Of a stretch of 64,000 nucleotides of DNA, positions 54,342 to 63,632 are shown one piece after another. Numbering within the stretch: position 1 is the first letter of the stretch; the number at the start of each line of letters is the position of its first letter. A program made the position numbers and the translations under genes. The stretch covers positions 1,984,001 through 2,048,000 of the forward strand of contig OZ244147.1 in NCBI GenBank assembly GCA_965216105.1. The letters run 5' to 3'. The DNA is from JAALLB01 sp017643495 (GTDB lineage Bacteria > Pseudomonadota > Alphaproteobacteria > Rhizobiales > Rhizobiaceae). The notes under the pieces are model-generated. The model ran no database searches. It was not told the origin of the DNA and saw only the letters and a list, made by a program, of their open reading frames with translations.

Positions 54342-55830
54342 AATCCTGTGTCTTTCTTGTACCGCGCAATTTTCTCACCAATGGCCATATCAAAAGCAGG
54401 AAAGTAAGCGCAAACAGGACAGACGCAATCGGCCTCTGGAAGAAAGCAAGAGCATTTCCGTCTGTCAAAATCAGTCCCTGTCGTAACGACATTTCAATGG
54501 TTGGTCCAAGCACCATCCCGATCACAACGGGTGCCAACGGGTAGCTGAAGTATCTGAGAATAGCTCCGATGACACCTGCAGCAAATGCTATCCAGATATC
54601 AAACGCACTGCCATTTACGCCGTATGCACCCACAGTCGAGATGACGAGGATCAGGGCGATGAGAATTGGTTCGGGAATTCTCAACACCCGGGTGAATACC
54701 GAAGCCCCCAGAGCGCCAGCTGCAAATACCACCATGTTTACAACAATCAGGCAGAGGAAGATCGCATAGATCAGATCAAGATTCTGGTTAAACAGTTGAG
54801 GCCCCGGAGCCACGCCCTGAATAACCAGCGCACCGAGCATGACAGCGGTGACCGGGTCTCCCGGTATCCCCAATGCCAGCGTGGGCACAAGGGCGCTTCC
54901 GGTAACGGCATTGTTTGCGCTTTCACAAGCAACCAGTCCGTCTGGCTCTCCCTTGCCGAAATTCTGGCGCCTTGAGGAAGTTCGGTACGCTTCCGAATAG
55001 GAGATAAATGCAGCCGTAGCAGCACCTGTGCCCGGCAGTGCGCCGATAAAGGAACCCAGAACAGAACCTCGCAACAGCATACCCAGTCTTGTTTTCCATT
55101 CACGCCAGGGTGGCATGCGGAAACCCACACTGAAATGTGACGCTTCCGGTTTGCGGTCGTTGATCTCGAGCACACGCAAGAACATTTCGGAATAGGCAAA
55201 CAGGCCAATGATAACAGGGATAAGCCCGATCCCTGCTGTAAGCTGGAAACTGTCAAATGTGAACCGCATGTCACCGGTCACCGGGTCAACACCAATGGTT
55301 GCCAGCATCAGACCAATGCCACCGGCAACCAGTCCCTTGACCAGCTGTCCGGATGAGACGCCCGCTATGCAGGTCATGGCGAATATGCCGAGAGCAAAAT
55401 ATTCGATCGGCGTAAACTGGAGCGAAAAACGCGCCAGTGAAGGGCCTGCCAGTACAAAGACAAAAACCGAAAAAAGCCCCCCCAGGGTTGAAGCCGTGGT
55501 TACCCAGCCAATCGCCAGGTCGGCATTGCCCTTTTTGGCCATGGGAAACCCTTCCATGGCAGTGGCTGCTGCTTGCGGTGTGCCGGGAGTATTGAGAATG
55601 ATGGCCGTGATTGATCCACCATAGACAGACCCGCAGTAAACGCCGAGCATGAGGGCGATTGCAGGAAACTGGTCAAGCGAGAAAGTAAACGGCAGAACCA
55701 TGGTAAGGCCGATTACGGAACCAAGGCCGGGCAAAACACCGATCACCACACCGAAAAGCGTACCAAGAACGATGCAGAGCAGCGACATCGGTGTGGCAAT
55801 CTGTTCGATTGCAGCCAGAAGAATATCCAT
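54337..55830 (-). CDS. Tripartite tricarboxylate transporter permease, TctA family
   Basis: A 497-residue TctA-type large permease with about twelve hydrophobic segments. Family landmarks are VLPGLGSVIGLTMVLPFTF, MLGVYCGSVYGGSITAIILNTPGTPQAAATAMEG (positions about 62-95) and GALPGTGAATAAFISYSE. It works with TctB and the periplasmic TctC to import a carboxylate by ion symport. It follows tctB after 20 bp and ends in a strong hairpin. The substrate is unknown; neighbours suggest a sugar acid or other hydroxycarboxylate. Confidence 0.94.
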   Translation of the reverse strand: MDILLAAIEQIATPMSLLCIVLGTLFGVVIGVLPGLGSVIGLTMVLPFTFSLDQFPAIALMLGVYCGSVYGGSITAIILNTPGTPQAAATAMEGFPMAKKGNADLAIGWVTTASTLGGLFSVFVFVLAGPSLARFSLQFTPIEYFALGIFAMTCIAGVSSGQLVKGLVAGGIGLMLATIGVDPVTGDMRFTFDSFQLTAGIGLIPVIIGLFAYSEMFLRVLEINDRKPEASHFSVGFRMPPWREWKTRLGMLLRGSVLGSFIGALPGTGAATAAFISYSEAYRTSSRRQNFGKGEPDGLVACESANNAVTGSALVPTLALGIPGDPVTAVMLGALVIQGVAPGPQLFNQNLDLIYAIFLCLIVVNMVVFAAGALGASVFTRVLRIPEPILIALILVISTVGAYGVNGSAFDIWIAFAAGVIGAILRYFSYPLAPVVIGMVLGPTIEMSLRQGLILTDGNALAFFQRPIASVLFALTFLLLIWPLVRKLRGTRKTQDS

Positions 55831-55850
55831 AGGTAAGGTCCTTGCCGTGC

Positions 55851-56330
55851 TCAGAAGCCGACGTCAAACGGGCTGTCCGGAAGAATGATCAGGAATACGC
55901 GTTCAAACAACAGCCAGAGTGAAATACTGTAAATGATACTGACAATGGCGATCATGATCAGGTCTCTCCGACCCAGCAACAAGGGTACGGCAAAAGCGAA
56001 AAGTGCACTCGAGATCAAAAAGCCCAGCATGGGGATGAAGGCACAATACAGCCCGGTCGCCAGAACCAGAAAAGCAAGTTTCCAGTTGGGTTTGCGTTTT
56101 TCCTCCAGACCAGCCGGATTGAATACCGACCAGAGCAGAAAACATTCAGCAAACAGAAGGCCGGTCAGGACGATGCGGGGAAAAAAGAACGGACCGCGCC
56201 CGGCACTCTGGCTCGCAAACGCACTGACTTCACCAAATGTTTTCGAGAGAAAAAAGCCTGTCGTGACAACGATTACGACAGCGACAATCCTCTCGCCAAG
56301 AAGCCCGACATAAGCGTTTGACTTTTGCAT
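55851..56330 (-). CDS. Tripartite tricarboxylate transporter small subunit, TctB family
   Basis: A 159-residue protein with four hydrophobic segments, as in TctB (VVIVVTTGFFLSKTF, FFFPRIVLTGLLFAECFLLW, GLYCAFIPMLGFLISSALFAFAVPLLL, SIIYSISLWLLFERVFLIILPDSPF). The FPRIV and LLFERVF segments are typical. Its order between TctC and TctA is standard. It has no known activity other than as a structural partner. Confidence 0.9.
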   Translation of the reverse strand: MQKSNAYVGLLGERIVAVVIVVTTGFFLSKTFGEVSAFASQSAGRGPFFFPRIVLTGLLFAECFLLWSVFNPAGLEEKRKPNWKLAFLVLATGLYCAFIPMLGFLISSALFAFAVPLLLGRRDLIMIAIVSIIYSISLWLLFERVFLIILPDSPFDVGF

Positions 56331-56387
56331 GATACCTCCCAGAAATCATGTGCACCGCCATGCTCCCAGCATAGCGGTGCAACAACA

Positions 56388-57356
56388 TTACTTCGAGAGC
56401 AAACCTGCCTTGTCGAGCAATTTTCTATTGGTTTCGTACTTGTCACGCACGAAGGTTTCAAACTCCCCGGCACCCATATAGGCAGTCGGTTGTTTCACGG
56501 CTTTCATGCGTTCCTTGAACGGCCCGGATTCCACCGCTGCCTTGCAGCCTGTTTCAAACCTTGCGACGTCTTCTGCAGACGTTCCCTTGGGTGCAACCAT
56601 GCCGCCCCAGATCGGGAAATCGAGCTCATAGCCCTGCTCTGCCGCGGTTTGCAGATCGGGCTGTTCGTCCAGACGCTCTGATTTCAGCAAAGCCAGCGAC
56701 TTGAGCTGGTCGGAGTTGCTTGTAAAGAAAGACACATGCGGGATGAAAACGTCAGCAGTCCCATCGAGCAAAGCCTTCAATGCCGGGCCATCACCATTCA
56801 CGGGCAGATAGGTCATCTCAATCCCGGCCGCATCCGATAGCGCAAGACCGGCAATATGGGGAATTGAGCCGACAGCCTGTACGGCAAACGTTACCCCTTT
56901 CGGGTCCTCTTTGGCCTTGGCCACCAGATCTTCAAGGGAATTGAACCCGCTGTCTTTTGAAACGGCAATAACCGTGGGCGCGGAGTAGGCAAGACATACA
57001 TATTCAAAACTGTCGACATCATAAGGCAACTTGCGCAGGTGAGGTTGCGTTGTCAGCGGACCAACGGGCGCCATACCCAGCGTTCGTCCATCCGCTCTTG
57101 CACGCGCAACTTCACCTACGCCAAGGGTGCCTCCAGCTCCGGCAGTATTCTTGACAACAATATTTGCATCAAGGGCTTCTGACAGACCCTGCTGCATTGC
57201 ACGAGTGGTAATATCCGTACCTCCACCCGCTGCAAACGGAACAACAACCGTGACCGGCCGGTTGGATTGCGCAAACGCACTCCCGGCCATCATGGAAAGC
57301 GTTGCCGCAGCTGCAACAGCAGCCCCTTTGACATATCCGTTTTCCAGAAATTTCAT
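56388..57356 (-). CDS. Tripartite tricarboxylate transporter periplasmic binding protein, TctC family
   Basis: A 322-residue Bug-type solute receptor. A signal peptide (KGAAVAAAATLSMMAGSAFA) precedes RPVTVVVPFAAGGGTDITTRAMQQGLSEAL; the VPFAAGGGTD stretch is the family hallmark that binds the carboxylate. NTAGAGGTLGVGEVA follows. The ATG at 57356 with GGAGG just upstream was chosen over the TTG four codons earlier. It is the first gene of the tctCBA series, divergent from the SDR gene. Confidence 0.94.
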   Translation of the reverse strand: MKFLENGYVKGAAVAAAATLSMMAGSAFAQSNRPVTVVVPFAAGGGTDITTRAMQQGLSEALDANIVVKNTAGAGGTLGVGEVARARADGRTLGMAPVGPLTTQPHLRKLPYDVDSFEYVCLAYSAPTVIAVSKDSGFNSLEDLVAKAKEDPKGVTFAVQAVGSIPHIAGLALSDAAGIEMTYLPVNGDGPALKALLDGTADVFIPHVSFFTSNSDQLKSLALLKSERLDEQPDLQTAAEQGYELDFPIWGGMVAPKGTSAEDVARFETGCKAAVESGPFKERMKAVKQPTAYMGAGEFETFVRDKYETNRKLLDKAGLLSK

Positions 57357-57390
57357 CGCTTCCTCCAAAAGACTAGTTTTTCATAGCGGG

Positions 57391-57419
57391 ATTATGTTTT
57401 ATATATTGGAAATACACAA
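57391..57419 (-). promoter_or_regulatory. Candidate promoter of tctC
   Basis: On the minus strand, TTGTGT (57419-57414), a 17-bp spacer and CATAAT (57396-57391) lie about 35 bp before the tctC ATG, in an AT-rich 102-bp divergent region shared with the SDR gene. Confidence 0.45.
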
Positions 57420-57458
57420 GACTCTTTTGAATGGCTGTGAAAAACCCCTGGAGGACAC

Positions 57459-58223
57459 ATGAAACGCATGGATGGAAAGACTGCACTGGTTACCGGTGCA
57501 GCCGAGGGTCTGGGCAAGGCGATAGCGACCCGCTTGCTGGCAGAGGGCGCCAAAGTTGTGATCATGGACCGTGATGAAAACGCCATTGCCACAATGAACA
57601 GGGAATTGCCCGAGATCACCTGCAGGCAGGTCGACATGATGAATGCCGCAGAATTGAGGGAAACCCTTGATGCGCTTGTTTCTAAAGACAGGTTTGCCTT
57701 TGACATTCTCGTCAACAATGCGGGCGGCTCCCTTCACACACCGCGTGATTTTTTTGAAGAAAGCGATGAAGACTGGGCCCGCGTGATGGGATTGAATGTG
57801 ACCGCAGCCGTTCAGACCATGCAGGTCATTCTTCCGGGAATGGTTGAACGCAAATATGGCCGTGTCATCAATCTTGGTTCAAAGGCAGGCCGGTATGGCA
57901 GCCTGTTTACCGGTTGCAATTATGTAGCTGCCAAAGGTGCGATGCAATCCATGACCCTGCAACTGGCACAAGAATTCGGCCCGCACGGCATTACCTGCAA
58001 TGCCGTTTGTCCCGGAGCAATACACACGCCAAGGGTCATCAGTCTTCTCAATCAGCGCATGAGCGCTGAAGAGCAGCAAAATGTACTCAATTCAATACCG
58101 GTTCGACGCGCAGGCCGTGTTGAGGATGTCGCTTCTGCAGTGGCGTTTTTTGCTGCTGACGAGGCAGGGTTTCTGACAGGGCAATTACTTGATGTGAACG
58201 GCGGACAGGGAATGTGCTCATGA
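57459..58223 (+). CDS. SDR-family NAD(P)-dependent oxidoreductase
   Basis: A 254-residue classical short-chain dehydrogenase. The cofactor motif TGAAEGLG is at 12-19, Asp37 (VIMDRD) favours NAD over NADP, NNAG follows, and the catalytic triad is Ser141, Tyr155 and Lys159 (YVAAK). The C-terminus GQLLDVNGGQGM is typical. RBS GGAGGAC. It is translationally coupled to the epimerase-family gene (ATGA overlap) and divergent from the TTT transporter, so it likely oxidises a hydroxyl of the transported compound. Confidence 0.93.
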   Translation: MKRMDGKTALVTGAAEGLGKAIATRLLAEGAKVVIMDRDENAIATMNRELPEITCRQVDMMNAAELRETLDALVSKDRFAFDILVNNAGGSLHTPRDFFEESDEDWARVMGLNVTAAVQTMQVILPGMVERKYGRVINLGSKAGRYGSLFTGCNYVAAKGAMQSMTLQLAQEFGPHGITCNAVCPGAIHTPRVISLLNQRMSAEEQQNVLNSIPVRRAGRVEDVASAVAFFAADEAGFLTGQLLDVNGGQGMCS

Positions 58224-59137
58224 TCGTGAAAACTGAAATGGACAATACCCCTGTTGGCCCGACACTCATTACCGGTGGATCAGGGTTTCTTGGCAAGGCT
58301 CTGGCAAATGCCCTCACCGGGCTTGGTGAGAAAGTCGTTGTCTTCGACAAGACCCTCCCCCCGGTCTGTGAACAAGTCGATGACGTTGTCTATGCCAAGG
58401 GCGATATCCGCAATGCTGAAGACCTTCTCCAGACAGCGACGGAGAACGGCGTTCAATCCATTGTGCATCTTGCAGCGCTTGTCATCCCGTCATGCCGCTC
58501 CAATCCTGTCCTCGGCGCCGAAGTCAACATTATCGGCCACCTGAACGCGCTGGATACGGCCCTCAAGCTCGGTATAAACCGGTTTGTTTATACGAGTTCC
58601 CTGGCAGCACGCCCCCGCGGCCCGCTGAACAGCCCCGCCAATCTCTACGGCATATACAAGTCAGCCTGCGAAGATATTTCAAAGGTCTATTTTCTTGATC
58701 ACGGACTCGCCACGGTAGGCCTTAGACCAAATGTTGTTTACGGGCCTGAACGGACAGACGGTGAAACGGCTGCAATAAGTCTGGCGATGCGGGCTGCCAT
58801 CAGGAATGAAAGCTATGAAATTCCGTTTTCAGGCAGGATGTGCTTCCAGCACGTGGACGAGGTGGTGGAAATATTCATCCGTTGCCTGCAGGCAAATCCG
58901 GAAGTGCCGGTTGTCAGTGACCTGACTACCGAAATCAACAGCATTGATGAAGTCGTTACGGCAATTCGTGAAACGGTTCCGGAAGCCCGCATTACCTCGG
59001 CCCCGGTCCAGCGGGCAGCCCCTGACGGCATTGACAACAGCCCATTGAGGGAATTGCTCGGCAATTGGCAAGCCGTACCATTGAATGAAGGAGTTTCCCG
59101 AACAATCAATTCGCTGCGTGAAGCCGGCATTGCCTGA
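58220..59137 (+). CDS. NAD-dependent epimerase/dehydratase-family protein
   Basis: A 305-residue extended SDR with Rossmann motif GGSGFLGKAL (19-28), Asp in VVFDKT, and catalytic YGIYK (Tyr-x-x-x-Lys) following YTSSLAARPRG. The family includes sugar epimerases and uronate dehydrogenase. It overlaps the SDR stop by ATGA; a GTG two codons earlier is in frame. With a sugar-acid-like set around it, oxidation or epimerisation of a uronate is plausible, but substrate residues cannot be judged. Confidence 0.88.
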   Translation: MIVKTEMDNTPVGPTLITGGSGFLGKALANALTGLGEKVVVFDKTLPPVCEQVDDVVYAKGDIRNAEDLLQTATENGVQSIVHLAALVIPSCRSNPVLGAEVNIIGHLNALDTALKLGINRFVYTSSLAARPRGPLNSPANLYGIYKSACEDISKVYFLDHGLATVGLRPNVVYGPERTDGETAAISLAMRAAIRNESYEIPFSGRMCFQHVDEVVEIFIRCLQANPEVPVVSDLTTEINSIDEVVTAIRETVPEARITSAPVQRAAPDGIDNSPLRELLGNWQAVPLNEGVSRTINSLREAGIA

Positions 59138-59200
59138 TCCGGTCCGGGAAGACACTTGGCAAGTCCATGCACGCGATACCAGGTGCCGGGAAAGCGTGAG

Positions 59201-60046
59201 CTACAAGCCACCTGCTCCCAATGCCGTAATGGCCTGAGCAGCTTTCAGCAACTTTTCGAGATGTTTTTCCTTGATGGTCTCGGGTGGCAATTTGGATGCA
59301 TTGCCACCCAGGCTGATGGTGTACAAATCTCCGGTTAGCGGATCACGCACCGCCATGCCTATGGCATTATGATCGGGATTCCACTCGCCGAAACTGTCTG
59401 AATAACCCTGCTTGGAGACCCGCTCGATTGCAGTTTCAAGTTCAGGGCGCCGGGTCTTCCACTCACTGCCATAGTGTTCGGCAAGGCGTTCGAACAGGCT
59501 TTCGCGCTCCACCTGATCTGTTGCAGCCAGATAAGCCCTGCCAGGTGCAGAAAGGGCCAGCGGTATTCTCGAACCCACATTGAGGTTCAAGGCAATTGCA
59601 GTAGGTTTGCGGATAAGCTCGACGAACATCATGTCGATGCCGTCCCTGACACTGAGTGCAACAACGCAGTCGCCGCCACTGGCCATATCTTCCAGGTGCC
59701 CGCGTACAACTTCGGAGAAGCCGAAACGGCCAATTGCTGCAAACCCCAAGGTCAGCACCTGGTTGGACACTGCATATTTTCCGTATTCAGGCATGTAACG
59801 CAGATAACCGAGCTTGGTCAGCGTTCCCAGCAACCGGGAAACTGTTGTCTTGTGCAGCCCTGTTCTTTCGGAAATCGCCTGGGTACCCAAAACCATGTCT
59901 TCGGCACGGAATGCCCGAAGAATGGAAAGTCCCCTTGCCAGTGACGTTACAAAAGGCCTGCCCTCGTTAAGGGCCGCATTGCCTATATCCTGACGTGGCC
60001 GACCGCGCCTTTGCGCGACCGGAGCATCTTTTGTTTTTTCATTCAT
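59201..60046 (-). CDS. IclR-family transcriptional regulator
   Basis: A 281-residue IclR regulator. The N-terminal winged HTH reads LGTQAISERTGLHKTTVSRLLGTLTKLGYL; the C-terminal effector domain has SRIPLALSAPGRAYLAA and SFGEWNPDHNAIGMAVRDP. The protein starts at the ATG at 60046; the open frame upstream has no RBS. It follows the TPP enzyme gene after 66 bp on the same strand and presumably controls this locus. Confidence 0.93.
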   Translation of the reverse strand: MNEKTKDAPVAQRRGRPRQDIGNAALNEGRPFVTSLARGLSILRAFRAEDMVLGTQAISERTGLHKTTVSRLLGTLTKLGYLRYMPEYGKYAVSNQVLTLGFAAIGRFGFSEVVRGHLEDMASGGDCVVALSVRDGIDMMFVELIRKPTAIALNLNVGSRIPLALSAPGRAYLAATDQVERESLFERLAEHYGSEWKTRRPELETAIERVSKQGYSDSFGEWNPDHNAIGMAVRDPLTGDLYTISLGGNASKLPPETIKEKHLEKLLKAAQAITALGAGGL

Positions 60047-60112
60047 GTCACAAACATAAACGATACAGAACCATATGTCTTTCGACAATCAATCCTGTAC
60101 GCAAGTTTGTTG

Positions 60113-61828
60113 TTACTTCAGTGCAGAAGGATCATCGAGATCTGCATAGTCAGAACAGTCCCGGTGGCTGGCGGCCGGGTCGACCTTGACATCAATGACA
60201 ACAGGACCACCGATCTTGTGGGCTTCACGAAGGGCATCTCCCATCTGGTCCTTTTCCGTCACACGCAGCCCTGCACCGCCAAGACCTTCAGCAACCTTGG
60301 TGAAATCATGATCATTGAAATCAACACCGATCGCCTGATTGCCCAGATTGTCCCGCACCATGCCAAGACCAGCATTGTTGGCAACGACATAAACCACGTC
60401 CAGGTTGTGTTCCGCTGCAGTTGCAACAGCATCCATCGTCATCACAAAACCACCATCGCCAATCACGCCGGTAACCCGTTTTTCAGGACAGGTAACCTTG
60501 GCACCTGTTGCAGCTGGTGTACTCCATCCCATCCCGCCAATTCCTCCGGGCGCAATAAGTTGGTGGGGAGTGCGGAGCGGCAATCGCGAAGTTGCCCAGA
60601 TCCGGTTGGTCCCCGCATCCAGCGTGAGCAAGTCATCCGGCCCCAAGAACTCCCCCATGGCCCGCATGATGTCTGCATAATGCACTGTTCCGGGACGGGT
60701 GCCGAATTCGGGAAGCACGCCATAATCATTTTCTGATTTCAATGATGCGATATGCCGGATACGCGTTTCAACCTGCCCGGAGGCCGGAGAAGTCTCAGCA
60801 CCCAGAAGATAATCCAGAACATCCGAGACATCAGCAGTAACAGCCTGGTCAACGGGCAGAACCCAACCCGCATTGAGCGGATCGATATCGACCTGGATGA
60901 TGGTTTGCTCACCGGGCCGCATCATTTTGGCATCCCTGAAACGGGTGTATTCAGGACCAAGGCTGCAACCGAGCACCAGAATCGTGTCTGCGGACTGGAC
61001 CATCCTGTTGGCCGCTGCCGAGGCCCAGTTACCCATCATGCCAACAGCAACCGGGCTGGTTTCATCAATCGTACCCTTGCCGTGATAACTGGATGTGACG
61101 GCGATGCCATCCCGCTCTGCAAGCTGTTGGAGCTTTTCACCGGATTTGCTCATGTAAATGCCATTGCCTGCAATGATCACAGGCGCCTTTGCTTTCCTTA
61201 GCGCTTCTGCAATCTGCTCAAGAGCCGCCCTGTCCGGCTTCATCGGCGTGTGCCTTAGATAACCTTCTGTCGGATACAGTGTTGCCCGACAATCATCAGG
61301 CACTTCCTGCTTGATGATGTTTGTACGCATCAGCATGGCTGCCGGTCCCTGTCTGGGGGTCATGGCATGCTTGATCGCCAACTGGGTGCCGTAAATCGCT
61401 TCTGCCGGCGTGGTCGCATAGGTTGCATATTTGGTCATGCTTTTCAGAACAGCGAAAGCGTCACCGGCTCCGTAATCGCCAGTCATTGTCTGATAGACGC
61501 CATGCTGCGCAAATCCGTCATAACAGGACGTGTCCGTCATGATGACCATTGGCGAAGAGGAAAAATAGGCTTCCAGGATACCAAAGGCTCCGGTGCTGGT
61601 CGCGAAAGGCCCCTGCGCCATCAGAAGACCGGGCTTTCCGGTCAGTTTGCCTGCAACCTGTGCCATGACAGAAGCAGATTGCTCGCTGCGGGCGAGAACG
61701 AGTTCGAACTCGTCCTTCTTGTCAAAGAATGCAGGCAGTGACCAGGTAATGCCAAGACCCGGCAGCGTGAACCCGCGGGTAATCCCTGACTCAATGAATG
61801 TCTTGATTACACCTTCGTTGGTTTTCAT
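60113..61828 (-). CDS. Thiamine pyrophosphate-dependent decarboxylase/synthase-like enzyme
   Basis: A 571-residue TPP enzyme of the acetolactate synthase/benzoylformate decarboxylase superfamily. Glu49 (ARSEQSASVMA) fits the conserved Glu that activates TPP. The central Rossmann domain follows, and the C-terminal TPP site is GDGGFVMTMDAVATAAEHNLDVVYVVANN. The ATG at 61828 has GGAGGCTCC. In context of an enolase-superfamily enzyme and an aldehyde dehydrogenase, decarboxylation of a 2-keto acid to an aldehyde is a sensible guess. ALS-like carboligation is not excluded. Confidence 0.88.
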   Translation of the reverse strand: MKTNEGVIKTFIESGITRGFTLPGLGITWSLPAFFDKKDEFELVLARSEQSASVMAQVAGKLTGKPGLLMAQGPFATSTGAFGILEAYFSSSPMVIMTDTSCYDGFAQHGVYQTMTGDYGAGDAFAVLKSMTKYATYATTPAEAIYGTQLAIKHAMTPRQGPAAMLMRTNIIKQEVPDDCRATLYPTEGYLRHTPMKPDRAALEQIAEALRKAKAPVIIAGNGIYMSKSGEKLQQLAERDGIAVTSSYHGKGTIDETSPVAVGMMGNWASAAANRMVQSADTILVLGCSLGPEYTRFRDAKMMRPGEQTIIQVDIDPLNAGWVLPVDQAVTADVSDVLDYLLGAETSPASGQVETRIRHIASLKSENDYGVLPEFGTRPGTVHYADIMRAMGEFLGPDDLLTLDAGTNRIWATSRLPLRTPHQLIAPGGIGGMGWSTPAATGAKVTCPEKRVTGVIGDGGFVMTMDAVATAAEHNLDVVYVVANNAGLGMVRDNLGNQAIGVDFNDHDFTKVAEGLGGAGLRVTEKDQMGDALREAHKIGGPVVIDVKVDPAASHRDCSDYADLDDPSALK

Positions 61829-61912
61829 AGGAGCCTCCAATTTGTTTGATAGGGAAACTAAAACAAGCAATTAATTCCGTAAAGTGAAATTATGTACCAC
61901 TTAGCGCATTTA

Positions 61913-61941
61913 TTATTAAAAACTGTCGAATGTGATTTCAA
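61913..61941 (-). promoter_or_regulatory. Sigma-70-like promoter of the TPP enzyme gene
   Basis: On the minus strand, TTGAAA (61941-61936), a 17-bp spacer and TAATAA (61918-61913, followed by T) are close to consensus. They lie about 85 bp upstream of the ATG at 61828, leaving a leader of roughly 75-80 nt. Confidence 0.65.
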
Positions 61942-61990
61942 CACTGAAAATGAATGAAAGCTGACAGAAATGTCCTACGGGTCTGGCCAT

Positions 61991-62009
61991 TGTTGTGCGG
62001 CACACAACA
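61991..62009. other. Inverted repeat in the 307-bp gap before the TPP enzyme gene
   Basis: Seven-bp perfect arms (TGTTGTG/CACAACA) with a 5-nt centre lie 50 bp upstream of the promoter -35 box and 127 bp after the aldehyde dehydrogenase stop. It may be an IclR-type operator or a transcript stem-loop. Apart from this and the promoter, the gap 61829-62135 shows nothing I can name. Confidence 0.4.
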
Positions 62010-62135
62010 GCTTGTGTTTAAATGATGTCTGGCTTGCTCAAGACCTGCCTGCGCATGTTCCTTGCCGAAGAAATGAAAATAGGCCGCCCCGGATTCCGGA
62101 CCGACCTGTTTTGGGAGGTTCTTGAAGGATTACTT

Positions 62136-63629
62136 TCAGGTAATTCTTGCAGCGACGCTCTTGGTCTTGCAGTAACTCTTGAGGCCTTCGAGCCCCTTCT
62201 CGCGACCGAACCCGGATTTTCGGTTTCCGCCAAACGGCACCTCGATACCGCCCGCGAAATACTCGTTTATATAAACCTGACCTGCATCTATCTGCCTGGC
62301 CATTTGATGGGCTGTCGAAAAATCGGAGGTGTATATACCTGCCACCAGGCCATACTGGCAGTCATTGGCCAGAGCGAGCGCATGCTCAGGGTTGTCTGCG
62401 AGTTGTACAGTCAGCACCGGTCCGAAAATTTCTTCTCTTGCCAGTTCGTCATCGCCAGGCACATCAAAGACAATGGTCGGTTCGAAAAACCACCCCTTGC
62501 CGGTTGCAGGATCACTCGCAACAGATCCGCCGGTAACGATGTTTGCGCCCCTTGACCTGGCACGTTCCACAAAGCCGTTTATCTTGTTGAGGTGTTCCAG
62601 CGAATTGACCGGACCAAGGTCCGGTTTGTCCAGCCCGTGTCCGAGTTTCAGTTTGGCTGTGCGCTGTACCAGTTCATCAACGAATGCCTCGCCAATGTCT
62701 TTCTCGATAACAAGTCGCGATCCGGCAGAACAAATCTGGCCGGCATTCTCGTAGATTGCCCCGAGGACTCCGGCAATTGCCTGTTCACGGTCACAATCAG
62801 ACAGCACCACAACAGGTGACTTTCCACCCAGTTCAAGAACAACACGGGTAATCTCGTCGGCAGCCGTTTTCATCACGGTCTTGCCTGTCTGTACAGAACC
62901 GGTGAAGGTAATGTGATCGACCAGCGGGTGGGAAACTAACGGCGCTCCTGCATCCAGTCCTGTGCCGGTAATTACATTGCACACTCCGTCCGGCAATCCG
63001 GCCTCGCTCAGGAGACGGGCGAGAAGAAGTGCGGTGAAGGGCGTTTGTTCGGCAGGCTTTGCCACAACCGTGCAGCCAGCGGCGAGTGCCGGCGCCAGAC
63101 CACGTGCAGCTGTTGATATCGGGAAGTTCCAGGGAATAATGTGAGCAGTCACACCAACCGGCTCGTGGATTGAATATCCGAGATAGTGCGGGCCTAGCGG
63201 GAAGCTGTCCCCTTCAAGCTTGTCGCAGGCACCGGCGTAATATTCAAACGCCCGTGCAGCACCTCTCACATCACCCATGGACTCCTGAACGGGTTTGCCG
63301 CTGTCCAGTGTTTCTGTAACAGCCAGAACATCCAGATTGTCGATGACAAGCTGCGACGTTTTCCAGAGGATACGGGAGCGCTCTGCGGGCGTGGTATCAC
63401 GCCAGACCGTATCAAACGCCTTTCTGGATGATTGTACAGCCCGATCCACATCATCAGCATTCCCTGCTGCAAAGCCTGCAAAGGCTTCTCCCTTGCCCGG
63501 ATCAAGGCTGTCCATTCTGCTGCCATGCGATGGGGTTACGTATGCGCCATCAACAAAATGGCCGGATGGCAAAACCCCAAGACTGCCTGTCTTTCTGTAT
63601 TCTGCGATCAAATCGTCTGATGTGGGCAT
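62136..63629 (-). CDS. NAD-dependent aldehyde dehydrogenase
   Basis: A 497-residue ALDH, betaine-aldehyde-dehydrogenase-like in size. The active Cys is in NAGQICSAGSRLVIE, the Glu in VLELGGKSPVVV, and the cofactor stretch is IIPWNFPISTAARG. It starts 3 bp after the enolase-superfamily gene and is upstream of the TPP enzyme on the same strand. It would oxidise an aldehyde produced in this locus. It is not closely similar to the other ALDH in the window near 33 kb. Confidence 0.93.
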   Translation of the reverse strand: MPTSDDLIAEYRKTGSLGVLPSGHFVDGAYVTPSHGSRMDSLDPGKGEAFAGFAAGNADDVDRAVQSSRKAFDTVWRDTTPAERSRILWKTSQLVIDNLDVLAVTETLDSGKPVQESMGDVRGAARAFEYYAGACDKLEGDSFPLGPHYLGYSIHEPVGVTAHIIPWNFPISTAARGLAPALAAGCTVVAKPAEQTPFTALLLARLLSEAGLPDGVCNVITGTGLDAGAPLVSHPLVDHITFTGSVQTGKTVMKTAADEITRVVLELGGKSPVVVLSDCDREQAIAGVLGAIYENAGQICSAGSRLVIEKDIGEAFVDELVQRTAKLKLGHGLDKPDLGPVNSLEHLNKINGFVERARSRGANIVTGGSVASDPATGKGWFFEPTIVFDVPGDDELAREEIFGPVLTVQLADNPEHALALANDCQYGLVAGIYTSDFSTAHQMARQIDAGQVYINEYFAGGIEVPFGGNRKSGFGREKGLEGLKSYCKTKSVAARIT

Positions 63630-63632
63630 GGT

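Noticed and set aside
62022..62555. A 177-codon plus-strand frame near the end of the aldehyde dehydrogenase
   Set aside because: Most of it is antisense to the ALDH gene and it has no RBS or recognised motif.
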